Shown here: piece by piece, positions 46,037 to 59,342 of the stretch
Layout: each line of letters starts with the position of its first letter
Numbering within the stretch: position 1 is the stretch's first letter
The notes under the pieces: model-generated
What the model was told of the DNA's origin: nothing
Databases searched by the model: none
Seen by the model: only the letters and a program-made list of their open reading frames with translations
Made by a program: the position numbers and the translations under genes
Assembly: GCF_010093535.1 (NCBI RefSeq)
Contig: NW_022985168.1
Coordinates: 1,204,537-1,268,536 of the forward strand
Length of the DNA stretch: 64,000 nucleotides
Direction: 5' to 3'
Origin: Lindgomyces ingoldianus
Taxonomy: Eukaryota > Ascomycota > Dothideomycetes > Pleosporales > Lindgomycetaceae

Positions 46037-49000
46037 GGTTCACCGTTATCCAGGAAGGAGCAATGGCGCCGTAATGGAGCATTCCAAGAACTTTAACCAT
46101 CCAGCGGTACACACGCGCTTGACCTCGCCGGCGGTGCTTCGAAATGTGCAGGACAATCTTGCCAGCTAGTGAAGCCTTGTGATCAAATATCAAGAGGGCT
46201 TAACTCCCCTACCCAGAACTAGAAATGACACTCACCCTTGCATCTTCGTCGACAAACAGGGAGTATATCTTGAGACAGAAATGGTACCGTTGGAAGGACC
46301 TTGAAATTGTTGCGTTTGTCAAATCCAGCCACAACTTCGCAACGTGGTGTTGAATTTCCAGCTGCTACAAGCACTGCAGTCGATTCCTTACATGGAGGCC
46401 ATTCAAGAGACACTCCGAGACTGTGTAAGAACATATCAAACGCATGTCATTTAGATCAAGCCGTTTCGATGCTCCTAAGTTTCGAAAGCCCGCCATTTTC
46501 GCGGAAAAGGCTAGTCCTCGGAATTATTCGGTGGAATATCCTCGCCGACATACGATCCATATCTTTCAGTTTTCGGTGCTGCTTGGTCGACCTCAGTAAC
46601 CGATCGCGATCATGGGCTCTGAGGTCTTTGCAAAGGCTTGTTTCCACAGTCGCCACCTAGAGTCACCCTGGCTTGGTATCGAAGAGTCGTTGAATGGGAG
46701 ATAGCATTCGTCCACGCCTATGCGGTCTCCCTGGCCTCGCTCCTTGCATACGAGTTGGACTGTCCCGCCGAGGCCTTCGGCAGCGGCATACCATCCCGAC
46801 TCGCCCCAATTCCCTTTTGGAGTGTTAGTGTGTGCGAAAGCGGCGTGCTTTCGCTTTGCAAGAGCAGACGCCCCTTAGCTTGACTATCCATCATGCAGCT
46901 TCTTGTTCCAAATTCTTGCAGGTGCGGAATGTTTGTTCTGATGGCAGGTTTGCTATGGTCTACCGCCACCATTCCGGATCCTTCTCATCCAGGTTGCAGT
47001 CCCCTTGAGGTGTTCTTCTTTTGTTTGCTCGTTTATCTAATTGCTTCGTGTCCAAGAACGGACGGCGCGCCTTCGTCACCCTACGGAATGAGGCTCTAGC
47101 TTTACACAAGGCAGCCTTGCTATTCAATCTTCGTTTCTGCGCCGTGTCATCATCGGTTGCAGGTCCACCTGATCGCCTTCTTGCTCGTGAAGAAGGCTGG
47201 CGTCCACATGGTAAGGACGAGCGGTCGAGGCGTCATTGCCAGCCCGCTGCCACCCCACCGTAGGCCCAGGAGACTCCCATGCATGCCGTCTGTGGCTGCT
47301 CTCAGTTGCTATCGCTGCCCCAAGATGTTGTGTTTGCCGAGAAAAAGTCTATAGCTGCACTTGCGCTGGCTCCGTTAGTTCACAGCTGGTTACACTTCCC
47401 ATGGACCCTTCGTTGAGATGGGAGCGCGAGAAGCCCAATTAAACTATTCCGAGGCACCTGAATACTTGTGTGTCCGCCTTCCGGGCTCGTTGTCGGTGCT
47501 CCGGCGATGCTTGCGGAGGCTTCAAAACCTGCTTGTTCACGGATACGTGGCTCTGATTGGTTCAATCCTCCGTCAAATACATCGGTCATCGTCTCCGTCA
47601 ATCGTATCAGTAGGCTCAAGCTGTTTTGGGTTATGGCGGGTCTGCAGACTACGAGGCCGTCGAATTAGCATACGGAATGCACATCGAGAACATATTGGAA
47701 CTCACGAGTCTCTATTCTTCGCTGCTGCCGCTGCCCTGCCCTCATATTTCTGTCTCGGGGCGTTGCTGTCGTTGAGATACTTGCTGTCCAAGTAAGAGCG
47801 CGCTGCAGCTTGCCGTTGATCCAATCCTGAAGATGCATTTATGTATCTGGTTCCAGAAGTTAAGCGCTTCTATGTACGGCCAGGATGAGCCTTCTTCACC
47901 TGCTCTATTCTAGATCCCTGTACCAGCCGGTGGTGTCTTGCTCCTGGGGTTGCCGCTACGGGGATGGGGCTTGGTTTCTGCAAGTAGGTGCTCTTCCCCA
48001 AAGGCGCCACATATAGCAAGAGCCCCAGAATTCAATTACTTCTCTACGCACTCGACCCGACACTCATGCGCATGCTTCCAGTTCTTGGGCTTCGTCATGA
48101 TCGTACGATTTGTTATGGAGGATGTCGCCGCCAAGCTGGAGGGTGTGATTCGTAACTAGGATTTCCTACGGGGTACAGTCGATCTCCTGAAAGTGCGCGA
48201 CACATGAATCTCCTCCGCATGCTGCAGTATGTGTCTTTACATGTGCCCGAGGGCTAGTTAGCTTGCTCCATCGTGGCTATAGGTGACTGTTGCCTTAGCA
48301 TCTGTCCTGGTATCAGAGGAAATAGCGATTTGTCTTACTGTCGTTCCGCCCTATATACCTAGCAGCACTCTTCCCTGGGTGAATCTTGCTGTTTCTGCCA
48401 TATTCTACCATGGGTGGTTAGCGTAAGGAGAAAGGCGACGATACCAAGAGTACGGTTCGCAGAGGAGCAGCCAGGCGTCAACTGCCGTAAGATGCGTGAG
48501 ATGCAAAGGTTGGTCCCGAACCAAAAGCCCTAGAAATAACCAAGTGTCGACACGGCTTCCCTTTCCCAACACGGAGATGTTGGTGGTGTTGGGGTCAGCT
48601 CTCAACGTGGGCCGGCCGAGCGCTTCGCAAGTATAGGCACGTGATCCTACTACAACAAGAACGTTGCCCTTCTCAGCCATAAACCACAGCGCAAACTCTA
48701 GAGCACATAATATTCTCAGAAATATTTGCGATGCTCTTAGGGGGCCCAATCAAGCGCAAATGAAGGCCAAAAGACTATCAGATGCAGTAGCAGTCCCCAT
48801 TCTCCTGGCACCAGCAAAAAGAAAGCACCCCTCAACCATGGCTCGAACCCGACGGTCGACATGTGCAAAAAATGGTTGCTTTCTTGATTGAGTGTGTCAT
48901 CCTTAGTGCAGGGAGCATGCTAATCTCCTCTGTATTAAGTAAAATGACCAGGCACCCAAAGATGAAGGAGATTCTAATTGGACGGCTTATATACGCAATG

Positions 49001-51347
49001 GGCAATGGAATGGGCGGGAAAGAAACCACCAAGTCACTACTGAAGGAGCGTTCTTAGGCGTTGGCAGCTGGTGCTGGACGAGCTCAAACGGTCAGATATG
49101 CGACGACGTGGATCTCGGGTCATGTGACAGCACCTGGAGTGAAACCAGTTTGTTTGGACCCTGTGGAAACACCGTGGAAACACCTTAGGAGTTGCCCGTC
49201 CGTATACTAGAACACTACATATCGCAGAGATTCACGCAGAAAACGGCCATCATGATCAAGATCTTTGGCTACAACCAATTCCCAAATCCTCAGCAAAAAG
49301 CTATTTCTAAAGCTATTGCTTGCATCCTTTTCCGATTGAGCAAGTCCATACAAAGTTCCATCCAAATTTTGAACGGCATGCCTTATCACGTTTTGCAGTA
49401 TCCCCCGATATTTGATATACTCTAACAATTGCCCCCCCCTGGAACACTATTGGCCGCAGAGGGACCAGCAACGATAATACTTGGCTGTCTGCATATTCAA
49501 AGCTAGAGAGTATTTCTTCAAACCGAATATCCAGAGGTCTGATTCCCATAGCCATTGCCGATACTATGATATTTTCGGATACCTGATCTACACTCACGTC
49601 ACCCTTTCTTTGAGATCATCTCGATGCGGGATCAGGGGCTCTTAATAATCGACTCTCTACATGATATGGTTCAACCGGGCAAATGTCTCGAGCAAAGTTG
49701 CCGAATAGAGACACTGAACTTTTAATCTGATGGTATTGCTCTCAATGCTGAACGCTCCCTCACTCCCTCGCTCCCTGCAATCACTCTCACAACGCAAAGC
49801 AAAGAGCATATAGTGCGTAATAACCCTGATAATTCAATCTCCTCAAACCACCTCTTGCAAGACAGGACCAAAATGCTCTCTAGGTCATGAAATAGATGTC
49901 ATTCAGCTTTCAAAATCGAACTCCTGACTGTCGTAAAACTTTATAACTGCAAGCAATGCCCCCTCCACCCAGTCAACCCTTTCATCTCTTCATCAAAGAA
50001 AACAATATTCCTAAAATCCCATTTCTATATTCTACCCCACTCTCAAGATATGTTCCCCAGTACCTCTACCGAATCGAACAGAAACGCTACACCTTTATCT
50101 ACTGTGTATTCAAAACTACCTCGGATACTTGTCTTTCCCTAAATCCTCACTATTCTCAGACTATCCCCTCCAATATTCGCCATCACCTGATCGCTCATCC
50201 CGCAAATCTCCGCAACCCTTGAATCAAATCGCATCGAAGCAGCATCCCTCAGCATCTCATATGCTTATCCTTCCCGAACACTCGCCGTTCCCGAGCTCCC
50301 GCCCCTAAGCCGAAAGTCGAACAGCCCGACCAAATCGCCAAAAACGCATTAGCTCTCCGTAAATACTATACGAGCTGATAGTGCTAGGCTAATAAATCGA
50401 CAGCCGATTACCTCCACATGAATCCTCGAGATTCTCCCACAATCGGACCAACAACCTGCTTTCTGGCTATCGGCCAGGCATTTTGATATCACAAGAAAAT
50501 GACTCGAAAACCTAGGCTCAGCAACTTTTGCCATCGTAGTTCGATATCACCTAGCCCTCTCACCTATTCATATAATGTCAAGCGTGGAATATCAAGACCC
50601 AAATTTGTTGAAATGCATGTCAAGACATTAGAAACACGAGAGGAATCGGGTTTTGACGGGCTGGAAAACCACTGTCAATTCTTTCACCTATCAAATACAA
50701 AGGAAATCTATTTGTCAGCCATGTGGAGAAGTTGGTATGCATTGCGTCGAGACGCCGGAGGGTTGCTTTGATGCAGATACTCCTAGAGAAAAGGCCCGGC
50801 CCCACGAAATCCGCTATCCATTTTTGCATTGCGAACACATTGCTTTGATGTAAATGCCCGTCAGATGAAAAGCCCAGAGCAGTGAAGTAGGCCATCCATT
50901 GAAGTCTTGAGATCCGAAAACAACAAAGAAAACAGAGAGAACAGAGAACATAGAGGACAGAGGAAACCATGTTGCCAGCCACACCACTCATCCGAATCCT
51001 AAAAAGTCCTGTGAAGTGGGGCAAAGATCCATATACCAGACATGTCTGCACATAGTTGTACAGATCGACCTGAATCCGAGAGAAAGAAAGCTCCGTTGCT
51101 ATGCAGGCGCAAGATCCGTATGTGATCCATCATTATGCAATCGGAATGAAAGTAGGAAAAAACAGATTTTCATGGATCAGAAGAAAAAACCCTTTGCAAG
51201 GGGTCGAAAGAAAGTCCATGGATGGGGAAGCAGATCGCAAATGGTTGTACAATGTGTCATGGAGTACATGTACGAACGCGAAAGTGGAATGTGTTGATCC
51301 ACGTGGAATATGTGCGAAACTGATGTTAGTGTCGAATGAATCGTCTG
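46037..51347. other. Gene-poor region, possible decayed sequence
   Basis: About 5.3 kb without a supportable gene. Between 46,200 and 48,750 there are many medium frames on both strands; short stretches look protein-like (for example a minus-strand frame at 48405-48749 and one at 46456-46656), but none matches a family I know and none can be extended by clear splice sites. From 48,900 on the DNA is AT-richer. It may contain old gene or transposon remains. Confidence 0.35.
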
Positions 51348-53331
51348 CTAGAAGCCGTTGAAATTGCCACTCGGGCCAGCACCGAATCCAGGCACGACCG
51401 ATCCATAAGGCTGACCTGCGAACGTTCCTGCGTACATATCGGGCTGGTTTGCCATGATCGTTGGAGGAGCAATCACACCGGGATTGACAGTTGCCATAGC
51501 AAGGCCATGCTGGACAATAGGATACTCCCGGAAGAACGTGTTGAGGAAAGTATGGGGGATCGCGTGGAATGCCACCGAGATTCCGACGCGTTGACGGTGC
51601 CATGCTTCAACCATACGCTGAATAGGCTCTGGAATCATGTTCATGTTGACGGCAGAGGAAACACCAGACTGTACAATATCGCGTGGGGTGCCACGGTCGT
51701 ATTGGCTGAGCCGGTTGCGGTGGTCAGCATTAGCCCCCGTGTGGTGCGGTGGGTACAGCCCGACTGCCCTTGCACTGTCGCGAGATCGCTGGAGTTTGGC
51801 TGCATTATCAGGTCCAGGGAACGGCACCTCCGTACCAACCATAGTGAAGTCGCCCGCCGCCAACGCGTCGAGCCACGTGCTGAATAGGTGTGGCTGGCAG
51901 AAATGAGGCTCTGTCATGACGGAAGAGTTACGAAACTTTTGCACTAATGCGTCCCGGCCCTGGATAGTCGCATACGAAATCTCTGCTGCTTTGCTAGTGC
52001 CATGGCCTAGCCACGGGCGCCCAGCAACATTGTTGACGAGAGCTACGACGCCTTCAACACAGTTGAAGTTGATGAACGCATAGCCAACATTGGATCCTGA
52101 CTCGAAGTCAATTCGGAGGTAGACGAAGTCGTAGATACCAAAACAATGCTCATCAAGGATCGACTTGAGTGTTACCTAGAGAGATGTCAGTCGTAGTCGA
52201 TTGAAACTTCCGACGATGTCAACCTACATGATCCAACTTGTTGGGGATGTTCCTCAACATAATCGTCGTTCGAACATCGCTTCCGTTACCAATGCGCTCG
52301 AGGTGAACCCGGTTGTTCTGATCACTAGGATGACGCATCTGGTTGGCGTACGTGCTGCTCATCGGAACCCGAGTAAGCTGGGCCGGAGATGCGCGGGATG
52401 GGTGGGATGGGTGTGAAGCTGGCCACAGATGAGGAAAGACTGGAATCCATTGATACATTCCGTTCACAACGCCTGTAACTGGGAACTGCTTGAGGAAGTT
52501 TACATTGTTCTGGGTGACCTCAGCAATCGCCTGCTTCATACATTGAACACAACGCGTCGCGGCGTCGACAGAGACGAACTCAACGCGGAAGGTGAAGACT
52601 GAGTGGTCGGCTGCAGGGTACATACGGAGGCATTCCACTGCACGAACCGTAGGGAAGTTGAATCCACACACACGGGCGGCAATAGTGACGAGGTGCGGAG
52701 CATCCTCTGTTGTGACAGTATACCCTTGATATGGGTACACGGCGAGGTTAAACAGGACTTGGCCTTCACACGGATTCGCGGTGCCAGCGTCCAGGAACTT
52801 AGCCATGGCCCACTGATGCTGGTTGGTGAAGTGCACCTGGAAGCCTAGGTTGTTGAGATAGTCCTTTGCTTCAACTGCGTCCTCAACACTGTCGAATCGC
52901 AAGCGGATCGAGTCTTTGCACTTGAGTGGCACGCCACGGTAGACCGCGGTACCTGGGGCCTGATAAGGGTCATTATGTTGACGCCAGTATGTGCGGACAA
53001 GGAGTTGACTTACTGCTTTCATGACATCCTCTAGATAGAAAAGGCCTTGAGCGGGCGGAAGGTCATTATCAAACGCCACGATCTTCAGGTATCTGGACAT
53101 GTAGCCATGGGTGCCAACATTGAGGTCTGTGAGGAAGGTTGGGCGACGAAGACGGATATTGACCGCTTGCTGGGCTGGCTGCTGAACGGGGAGCTTTCCG
53201 GCAGCCTTAGAAGAACTCGCTCCGTTATTAACGTTGCGAGTGATAGCGGGGGAGTACACCGTAGGAGCAGTGGCTGGCGAACCCTTGCTAGAGGCTCGGC
53301 CACCATTAGAAGAGTGCTGCGAGTAGGACAT
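51348..53331 (-). CDS. Mei2-like RNA-binding protein
   Basis: RNA-binding protein with the special C-terminal RRM of the Mei2 family (RRM_2), known in fission yeast and plants from control of meiosis. Minus strand, exons 52228-53331 and 51348-52175, intron 52176-52227 (GTAGGT...CTCTCTAG). The junction rebuilds the RRM: TTIMLRNIPNKLDH joined to VTLKSILDEHCFGIYDFVYL, then RIDFESGSNVGYAFINF and AEISYATIQGRDALVQKFRNSS. N-terminally, a weaker RRM-like unit is read as IRLRFDSVEDAVEAKDYLNN. The frame is 643 aa, but a 54-nt in-frame segment (52960-53013) has a consensus GTAAGT donor and a CAG acceptor; if removed, the protein has 625 aa. The N-terminus is Ser/Ala-rich and the tail is Pro/Gly/Ala-rich. 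Which RNA it binds here is unknown. Confidence 0.9.
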
Positions 53332-53760
53332 AATGAACGATGATGTAGGAGAGTAAAGAGCGAAGAAGATGTCTTGTTCAACGATGATGAGGCCAACGAT
53401 GATGAGACCAACGATGATGGCCGAGGCTCAAGAGAACCAAGTCGTTCTGCAAGAGTTGGATGGTTGGATGGTTGAAGAAGGAAGGAAGGAAGCAGACGAT
53501 GGCGGGGAGAGGGCCTTCTTAAATACTTGGTACTGGGGAGCAAGGGCCAGCAGTCCTCTGGCATGAGAGGCATCAAAACTTCTCTCATCCGTGGCCCGAC
53601 TAGTGGTGGAGTCATCACCGCTCTCATCGAAGGTTCCCGATTCGGCCGCTGCGTTGGGAATCTGCGAGCCCGGCGAGGAAGGCGCGAGTATCGTGGCTTT
53701 AGTTACCTCGCCGTATCTCGACAACGCCTGGGCGCATCATTGTGAAACTTTCATGAGGTG
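53332..53760 (-). promoter_or_regulatory. Leader and promoter region of the Mei2-like gene
   Basis: On the minus strand this reads as a C/T-rich leader (TCTTCTTCGCTCTTTACTCTCC) running into the ATG, typical of fungal 5' UTRs. It includes the 15-bp tandem repeat at 53379-53423. Confidence 0.5.
53379..53423. repeat. 15-bp tandem repeat, three copies
   Basis: Three units: CAACGATGATGAGGC, CAACGATGATGAGAC and CAACGATGATGGCCG. They lie 48 to 92 bases upstream of the Mei2-like ATG, in the probable 5' UTR, where on the transcript strand they read as ATCATCGTTG elements. Confidence 0.8.
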
Positions 53761-54634
53761 ATTGCCCTCACCGAGCTCTACCTCCTCATACCAACTTATG
53801 CTGGCGTCGGCGCTGTAGCCCGTGGTGCATCTCGCCTGCAAGTGCGACTGGAGAACTCCCTTCTCTCTGATGCAACACCAAGCCCACTCTCACGAACGGG
53901 TGGGTCCACGCTCTTCTAGCGTGGAAAGGAGCCACCCTCTTCTATCCAGCCAATGGGAAGGCTGGATGACTGCAATAGCAGTAGGATTCTAAATTCCTTG
54001 CGGAACAGGGCACGAACGATGAAGACGAAGAACATCGTGTGGCTGGGGAGAGTGGTGAGTGCCATGCCTATATCCCACTTCAAGAGTCTCCCCTCTTCTA
54101 GAGGCACTAGAGAAGTGCCCACGAGGCCTCATGGGCCGGCAAGTGACATAGATTGACGAGGGAAATAGGCAGAGTAATCCTCGGTGTCTTTCTAGTAATT
54201 GCAATTGTCTACACCGTAAATAGGGGCTTTAATACTGTTGCGGAAGGCTGGAGGGTATCGAATAGCGGGCTAGCTGTGCACCGGAAATGACCCCATCCAG
54301 CTTCAATTCCGCACAGTACTCTCCATCTGAGGGTGTTTTCGGATGCATCACTTGGAGGAAAGTGAGAAAAGATGCTTTTTTTTTTTAAGTATTTGACAAC
54401 TCTGACCGCAATAGGGTATTAATTGAGGGCATCTTAGGGGTGCACGAAAGACCACTCATGGTGTTGAGCACTCGAGCCGCGACCTCTGCGACGACTTCCT
54501 CTCCAAACTTCCAAGATCTGCAAGGACACCCGGAAGCAACTTGACAAGAATTGCTCAGAGGCACGCCAAATCCCCAGGCGTGAATTTTCACTATGATATC
54601 CTGCACCTTTCCCCTCAATGCTACAGGATTTATT

Positions 54635-54665
<31 letters not shown>

Positions 54666-57600
54666 AGCTAGAACACAGTTTTAAATGTGGAGCACCACTC
54701 CTAATTAAAAAACCCCAAGCTCGAAGAAATTCTGCCGCTCTTGATGCCTTGTTTTTCTATCATCATTGTAAGAATGGAATGCTTCTTCTCTCCACTTCTT
54801 GGAGGAAAGCTGGATCAAGTTGAAATATTCATTCCCAAGACTACGATTACTGCACTTGTCCCTTAAATATCGTGCCAAAACGTCACTCTCACCGTGTCAT
54901 TCAAACCCCTTTCTAATCTCATATTCACCACGCCGGATAGTTCCCAATTTCAGATTCCCATGAGCAAGAATTCAGCACCAGATCTTATGTAATCAAAGGG
55001 GTGCCTAAGATCCCTGCACCAGCCAGAACGCACCCTCAGACATTTGTCCCAGCCACCCCCACACTCCGGCAAACATCCTTGGTTATCATGTGCTGCACTT
55101 CCCATTTCTTTCATCCCTCCACCAATTGTATGGTATAATCTTCAAGCACTTGACAGTTCGTTGCTGTCGTCTACGCATATAACTTAAGACGGAGCATGTT
55201 ATGGCAGGATTAACTAGGTAAAGATTCGATATGTATATTCTTCTTTTCAGCTGAATTGACTCTTAGACAATCCGGCGAATTTCCTGTACCTTCCGTTCTA
55301 TCCTTATTATCCCCCGAAAAGCTTCTCGGCTCCCAAAGAACTGTGCTAGATGTATATTACAAAGTGGCATGTGGCCGTCCCCAAAGAACCACGACCTCCA
55401 CTACCATCTCGCTTATATCCGTCTGGACTCTATCCTATTGCAACTTAAACATTTTGCGGCCCTCTTCAGAGGAAGTTTATATCGTTTCGTCCGATAACTT
55501 CCCAGATATGGGTATTCTTTTGTTATCTAACAAGATCGAACTAACTATACCAGCAGCGCTACAGCGGGAATCAGGATCTCCATACTATGCGCCTGTAGGC
55601 TATAGTATCCATTTTAGGACTGTGAAAATGAGCTGTAGGTGTGTCATCGGGGGTCGAGCGCATTACGGTCGGTGAGGTATTTGACGCTTCGGCGAGAACC
55701 GAGGAGGGAACGATTGGGGGTGCCGGTTGTGACTGTAAGTAAAGAGAAAGGAATTTGAATCGCGTGGTAATCCTGTCGCGCAGTTATTGCTTCGCTGTAG
55801 TCGGTTGGAAATCGTGGTTCAGAGGCTATCAGCGAAGCCCAGGTTGCGGTCGATGGTGAGTTACTTAAGTGATAGTAAACGAACTTTGGAGTGCTAGAAG
55901 TTCTAATACCCAGCTCCAAACAGAGGTCTTCAGCGCCTCGTACGCCACCTGCGACTTTCTTTCCGCCGGTTAATGGGCCTGAAGCTGAGCTGCCGCTTTC
56001 GTTGTTCGCCGAAGTTCCTAAGAGTGCGCTTGGCTGGCAGTGTCCTCTTGCTCTGTCTCACTTGATTACAAAGACCCGAAACCGCAGGCTATAGAGTCAA
56101 AATAGGGACTGGTTGCTTCGAACTCGTCTGCAATATTCTGTTAGGTCTGTTATTTGGTCTGGTAGCCTTCTTGCAAGCATGAACGGAGAGTCATGCTTTA
56201 ACTCCGACGAAGCTAAGCCACGTCCTTTCTTCACACTGACCTTTGCCCTTTGCAGCGTTGCCCACAGAACAACAATAAGCTCCCCTCAAATTTTCTCCCC
56301 AACTACCCCACTTTTTTTCCATTCATGCACTTTCCTACCCGCACTTGCCTCAATCTACCTTATTCGCCCCACATCTCTTCCTCCTCTTTCCTCCTTGGCC
56401 GACTACTTCACAAGCACGATACATTTCCCATCCTCCTAGCACCTGCTGAACGTTCCAGCCACCAGAGCCCACCCCCACCAACGAGAAACGTGGGGCTTTT
56501 TGTGTATGCATTTCATACTGATAACAGGCAGTGCTCCTAATCACCCTCTTCAATAGCTGCACATACGACGGCATCCCTCCAGTTTGGGACACACCCAGGC
56601 CCTAAAATTTCCAGCGCCCGAGGCCGGCCTGCTGAAATCTCTGCGTATGGGTCTGTAAGTAGCTCCTACACGCTATTAGTGAAAAGTACCGTCTCTGCCA
56701 TTGGATCATGGACTGCCAGCCTACTACTATAATCGCGGCACTAGATCATCAGGAGGATACAACTGGCCCTTTTCAAGGACTTCTTTATGGAGCCCGGACA
56801 CGATGTCCGGGGTCACAGGTCCATTAAGCCCATGATTCCACCACCCTCGCGACGGGTTCATAGAGTAAGCACAGTTGTGCTTGCCTAGTTCCTTTGCCGG
56901 CCCTTTTTGTAGTTACGAGAGACTTGGTCTTACCTAGCGTGCCAATTGCTTACATTCAGGAAGCAGTGCTCTCACCTGTGGGTCCAGTAGAGCTAAGTGA
57001 TTACTGACACACAAGACTTCCTGTCGTGAAGGTTAGTGTGAAGGATAACTTTAGCGCAGGACATGAGACCCCATCACACAAGATCTGTGCTTTTCTCCAC
57101 TCAAGACAGCAGCAATTTAAATCCTGCAACTCTCCTGCCTAATATAGGAAAGGGAATTCTTGCCATTCAGCGACATCTACCGCTAAACACGAGCAGACTG
57201 ACTTTACGCATAGGGATAATTATCCTATACTCTCATTCCCCTCTCCATTATGCTGCTCTATCTAATATTAGGCCATTCTACATAATCTGCGATAGTCGCG
57301 CGCATGAATGGGGGAGAATGGGTTGGAGTCATGGACATACTCAGTGGTCTAGTCAGGCCAAGGCCAAGGCCAAGGAAGTCGTGGCACGTCTTTTAAGTTA
57401 CCCACTAGCGGCGCGGAAATCGAGGTCATCAGAGTATGTTCTAGGGTGAATTAGTCCATAACCCTCGTTGTACCAGGAAAGGCTAAGTATGTTTCTTTTA
57501 TCACCTCCGAGAGGAGTTCCCTAAACTCCACCGAATACATCTTCTTCCTTCGATGCTTAGGCCTTGAAGACTAACCTGACGGAATATGCGGCGCATACGT

Positions 57601-58809
57601 ATTCGAACTAGTCACGAGCGACGCCAGGAGCTCTTACGCAATCTCGAGATCTCAAGCTAACCTTCAGTACTAACGTTCCTCGCAATTCATAATCCACAAG
57701 CTGTTCCCTTCGCACAAATCTTCTTTCAAAGATCTCATATTCAGCTCTCACAACCGAAGTCTGCAACTCCCTGACACCTTTACCGCCATCTACCTCCTGC
57801 TCCATTGACCAGAGCTCGACCAGCTCATGTATCTCTTGGGCGGGACTTCATCCAAACGAAGGACTGGACCTCGATACTTTGGTGCTTAGATCTTGATCAG
57901 ATCTTGAAAGGGAGCCTGCTTGCCCCATACCAGCGCTTCTAAGGGGTGAGGATGATATCGACCTGAGGGGAACCATTCGTCTTGCCTCACGTTGGCTTGG
58001 CGAAAGTTGAGCTACGTACATACCAATATATAAAGATAGTCCTGAGCGAACGAGCGAAGAGGAGAGAACTGGAACCTTGTCGCAGTTCTTAAGCCTGGAA
58101 TATCTGGCATCAACATCTGACAGTCCCTTCCCCAGCTCTAATGCGAACACTTCTGATCATACCCTCGCACGTCAGAGCTCATATGCAAAGCCCAACGACT
58201 ATCGACTTCTTCAAACCGTTTCCCCAACGTGGGGCTAGGAACTCAGAGGGTAACAGGCGCTAGTCATTAAGGGGGCCTAGTGTCCAGACTCGCCAGATCA
58301 GAGTGCAATGAATTGAAAGATCCTTGAGCAACTAACAGCGCTGACATTTTCCTCGTCAGCATCTTATCACGTGTTCACTTCTCATCTCTTATCACACTTT
58401 CAGGAAATGTCAAGCCGATGGGCAAGTTTCCGTCCCCCAAGCACCATAAACAACGCATGGTTTCTGTAAAGCCCCTGGTATCAGCCATGGATAAAGACTC
58501 ATTTTCCGCACCAAATCCTTCCTTTTCCCTTTCATTCGCATCCAGGTAACGGGGTAGATTAATCTCAAGGCAAGATCCCTTCGTAACAACTCGCCAGGCA
58601 TGCAACCCAAGGCGAGAAGACAGATAAGCCCATGTGTGCCGCGGAGGGAGATTCGCTATCTGGATTATCTCGGGTTAGGCAATTTACCTGGGCAGTTTCC
58701 TTAGGCAGATATCATGCCTAATGCAGGCGGGCTGCTCGCCTGGAATTTTCCTAACCATTACGTGCGTGCCGGGTGAAGCAGGCCACGTCACATGAGGGCG
58801 TCAAATCCT
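53761..58809. other. Gene-poor region
   Basis: About 5 kb without a supportable gene. It includes a T12-type run near 54,375, the 27-T run at 54639-54665, and scattered short frames (the longest, about 139 and 128 codons at 55256 and 57063, lack any recognisable domain). A pyrimidine-rich segment at 56,270-56,470 resembles promoter DNA but no coding frame follows it convincingly. Confidence 0.35.
54639..54665. repeat. 27-base poly(T) run
   Basis: Uninterrupted run of 27 T (poly(A) on the minus strand). Could be a simple repeat or the tail of an old retroposed sequence on the minus strand lying to its right; no recognisable element body and no clear target duplication was found. Confidence 0.7.
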
Positions 58810-59342
58810 TTAGCCTTTGGATTTTCCCTCCCCTTCAAACATCCACCGGTCATGCTCTAGACTCTGTACCTTCTTCTCCAGACTGGACTCTAGCGCAGCT
58901 TTGATCTCGCTCATGATTGCTGTTGGCATTAGTCTTGTTAGCCTGGGCGTACGGCACGGAACAGCGTACTGGCGGTGTCCCAATGCTCGTTCCTCTTCCC
59001 GTACAGGGAAATCATCTGGTTCTCCTGTTCTAGCATTCGATGTCAGCGCGTTCCAGCCGATGGCGCACAGGCAGAACTACCAGTCTCCTCATCCAGCTCA
59101 GCTGCGACTCCAAGATTCGGCTTCAAGTTGGTGGACGGCGCTGCCATGTTATAGTTTCCAGATCCATCACGCTCGACCAAGTCGTCATTCCTCTCCGCTT
59201 CTTCAGCGGGTATATGCAATGCGGATGTGGAGATGGCGGTGCTCAAGGGATGGGTGAGCGGGCGGCGAGAGGGCGCGTGGAAGAGGTGGTGGTGGCGGCG
59301 GGCAGGGGGGTTGGGGTTGCGGGTGGGTCGACGGAGGTCCAT
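58810..59342 (-). CDS. Small conserved-looking coiled-coil protein, three exons
   Basis: A gene visible only after splicing. Minus-strand exons 59081-59342, 58970-59029 and 58810-58919. Intron 1 is 59030-59080 (GTAGTT...GCTGAC...GCTAG) and intron 2 is 58920-58969 (GTACGC...GCTAAC...ACAG). Both have donor, branch site and acceptor, and phases match, giving 143 aa. The C-terminal half is the best part: AELDEETEQENQMISLYG, KRNEHWDTATIMSEIK, then a heptad-like helix AALESSLEKKVQSLEHDR, ending WMFEGEGKSKG. The N-terminal half is Pro/Arg/His-rich. The start at 59342 is the first ATG of the frame; M66 (MAAPSTNLKPN) is an alternative. I do not recognise the family. Its start lies 239 bases from that of RAI1 on the other strand. 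Confidence 0.68.

Noticed and set aside
48830..48880. GGCTCGAACCCGACGG resembling a tRNA B-box
   Set aside because: No matching T-stem, anticodon arm or acceptor stem around it.
55256..55675. 139-codon frame
   Set aside because: No domain, no promoter-like context, and competing frames; not enough to call a gene.
57063..57449. 128-codon frame with an Ala-Lys repeat (AKAKAKE)
   Set aside because: The repeat is a short GGCCAA tandem and the rest has no recognisable domain or splice partners.
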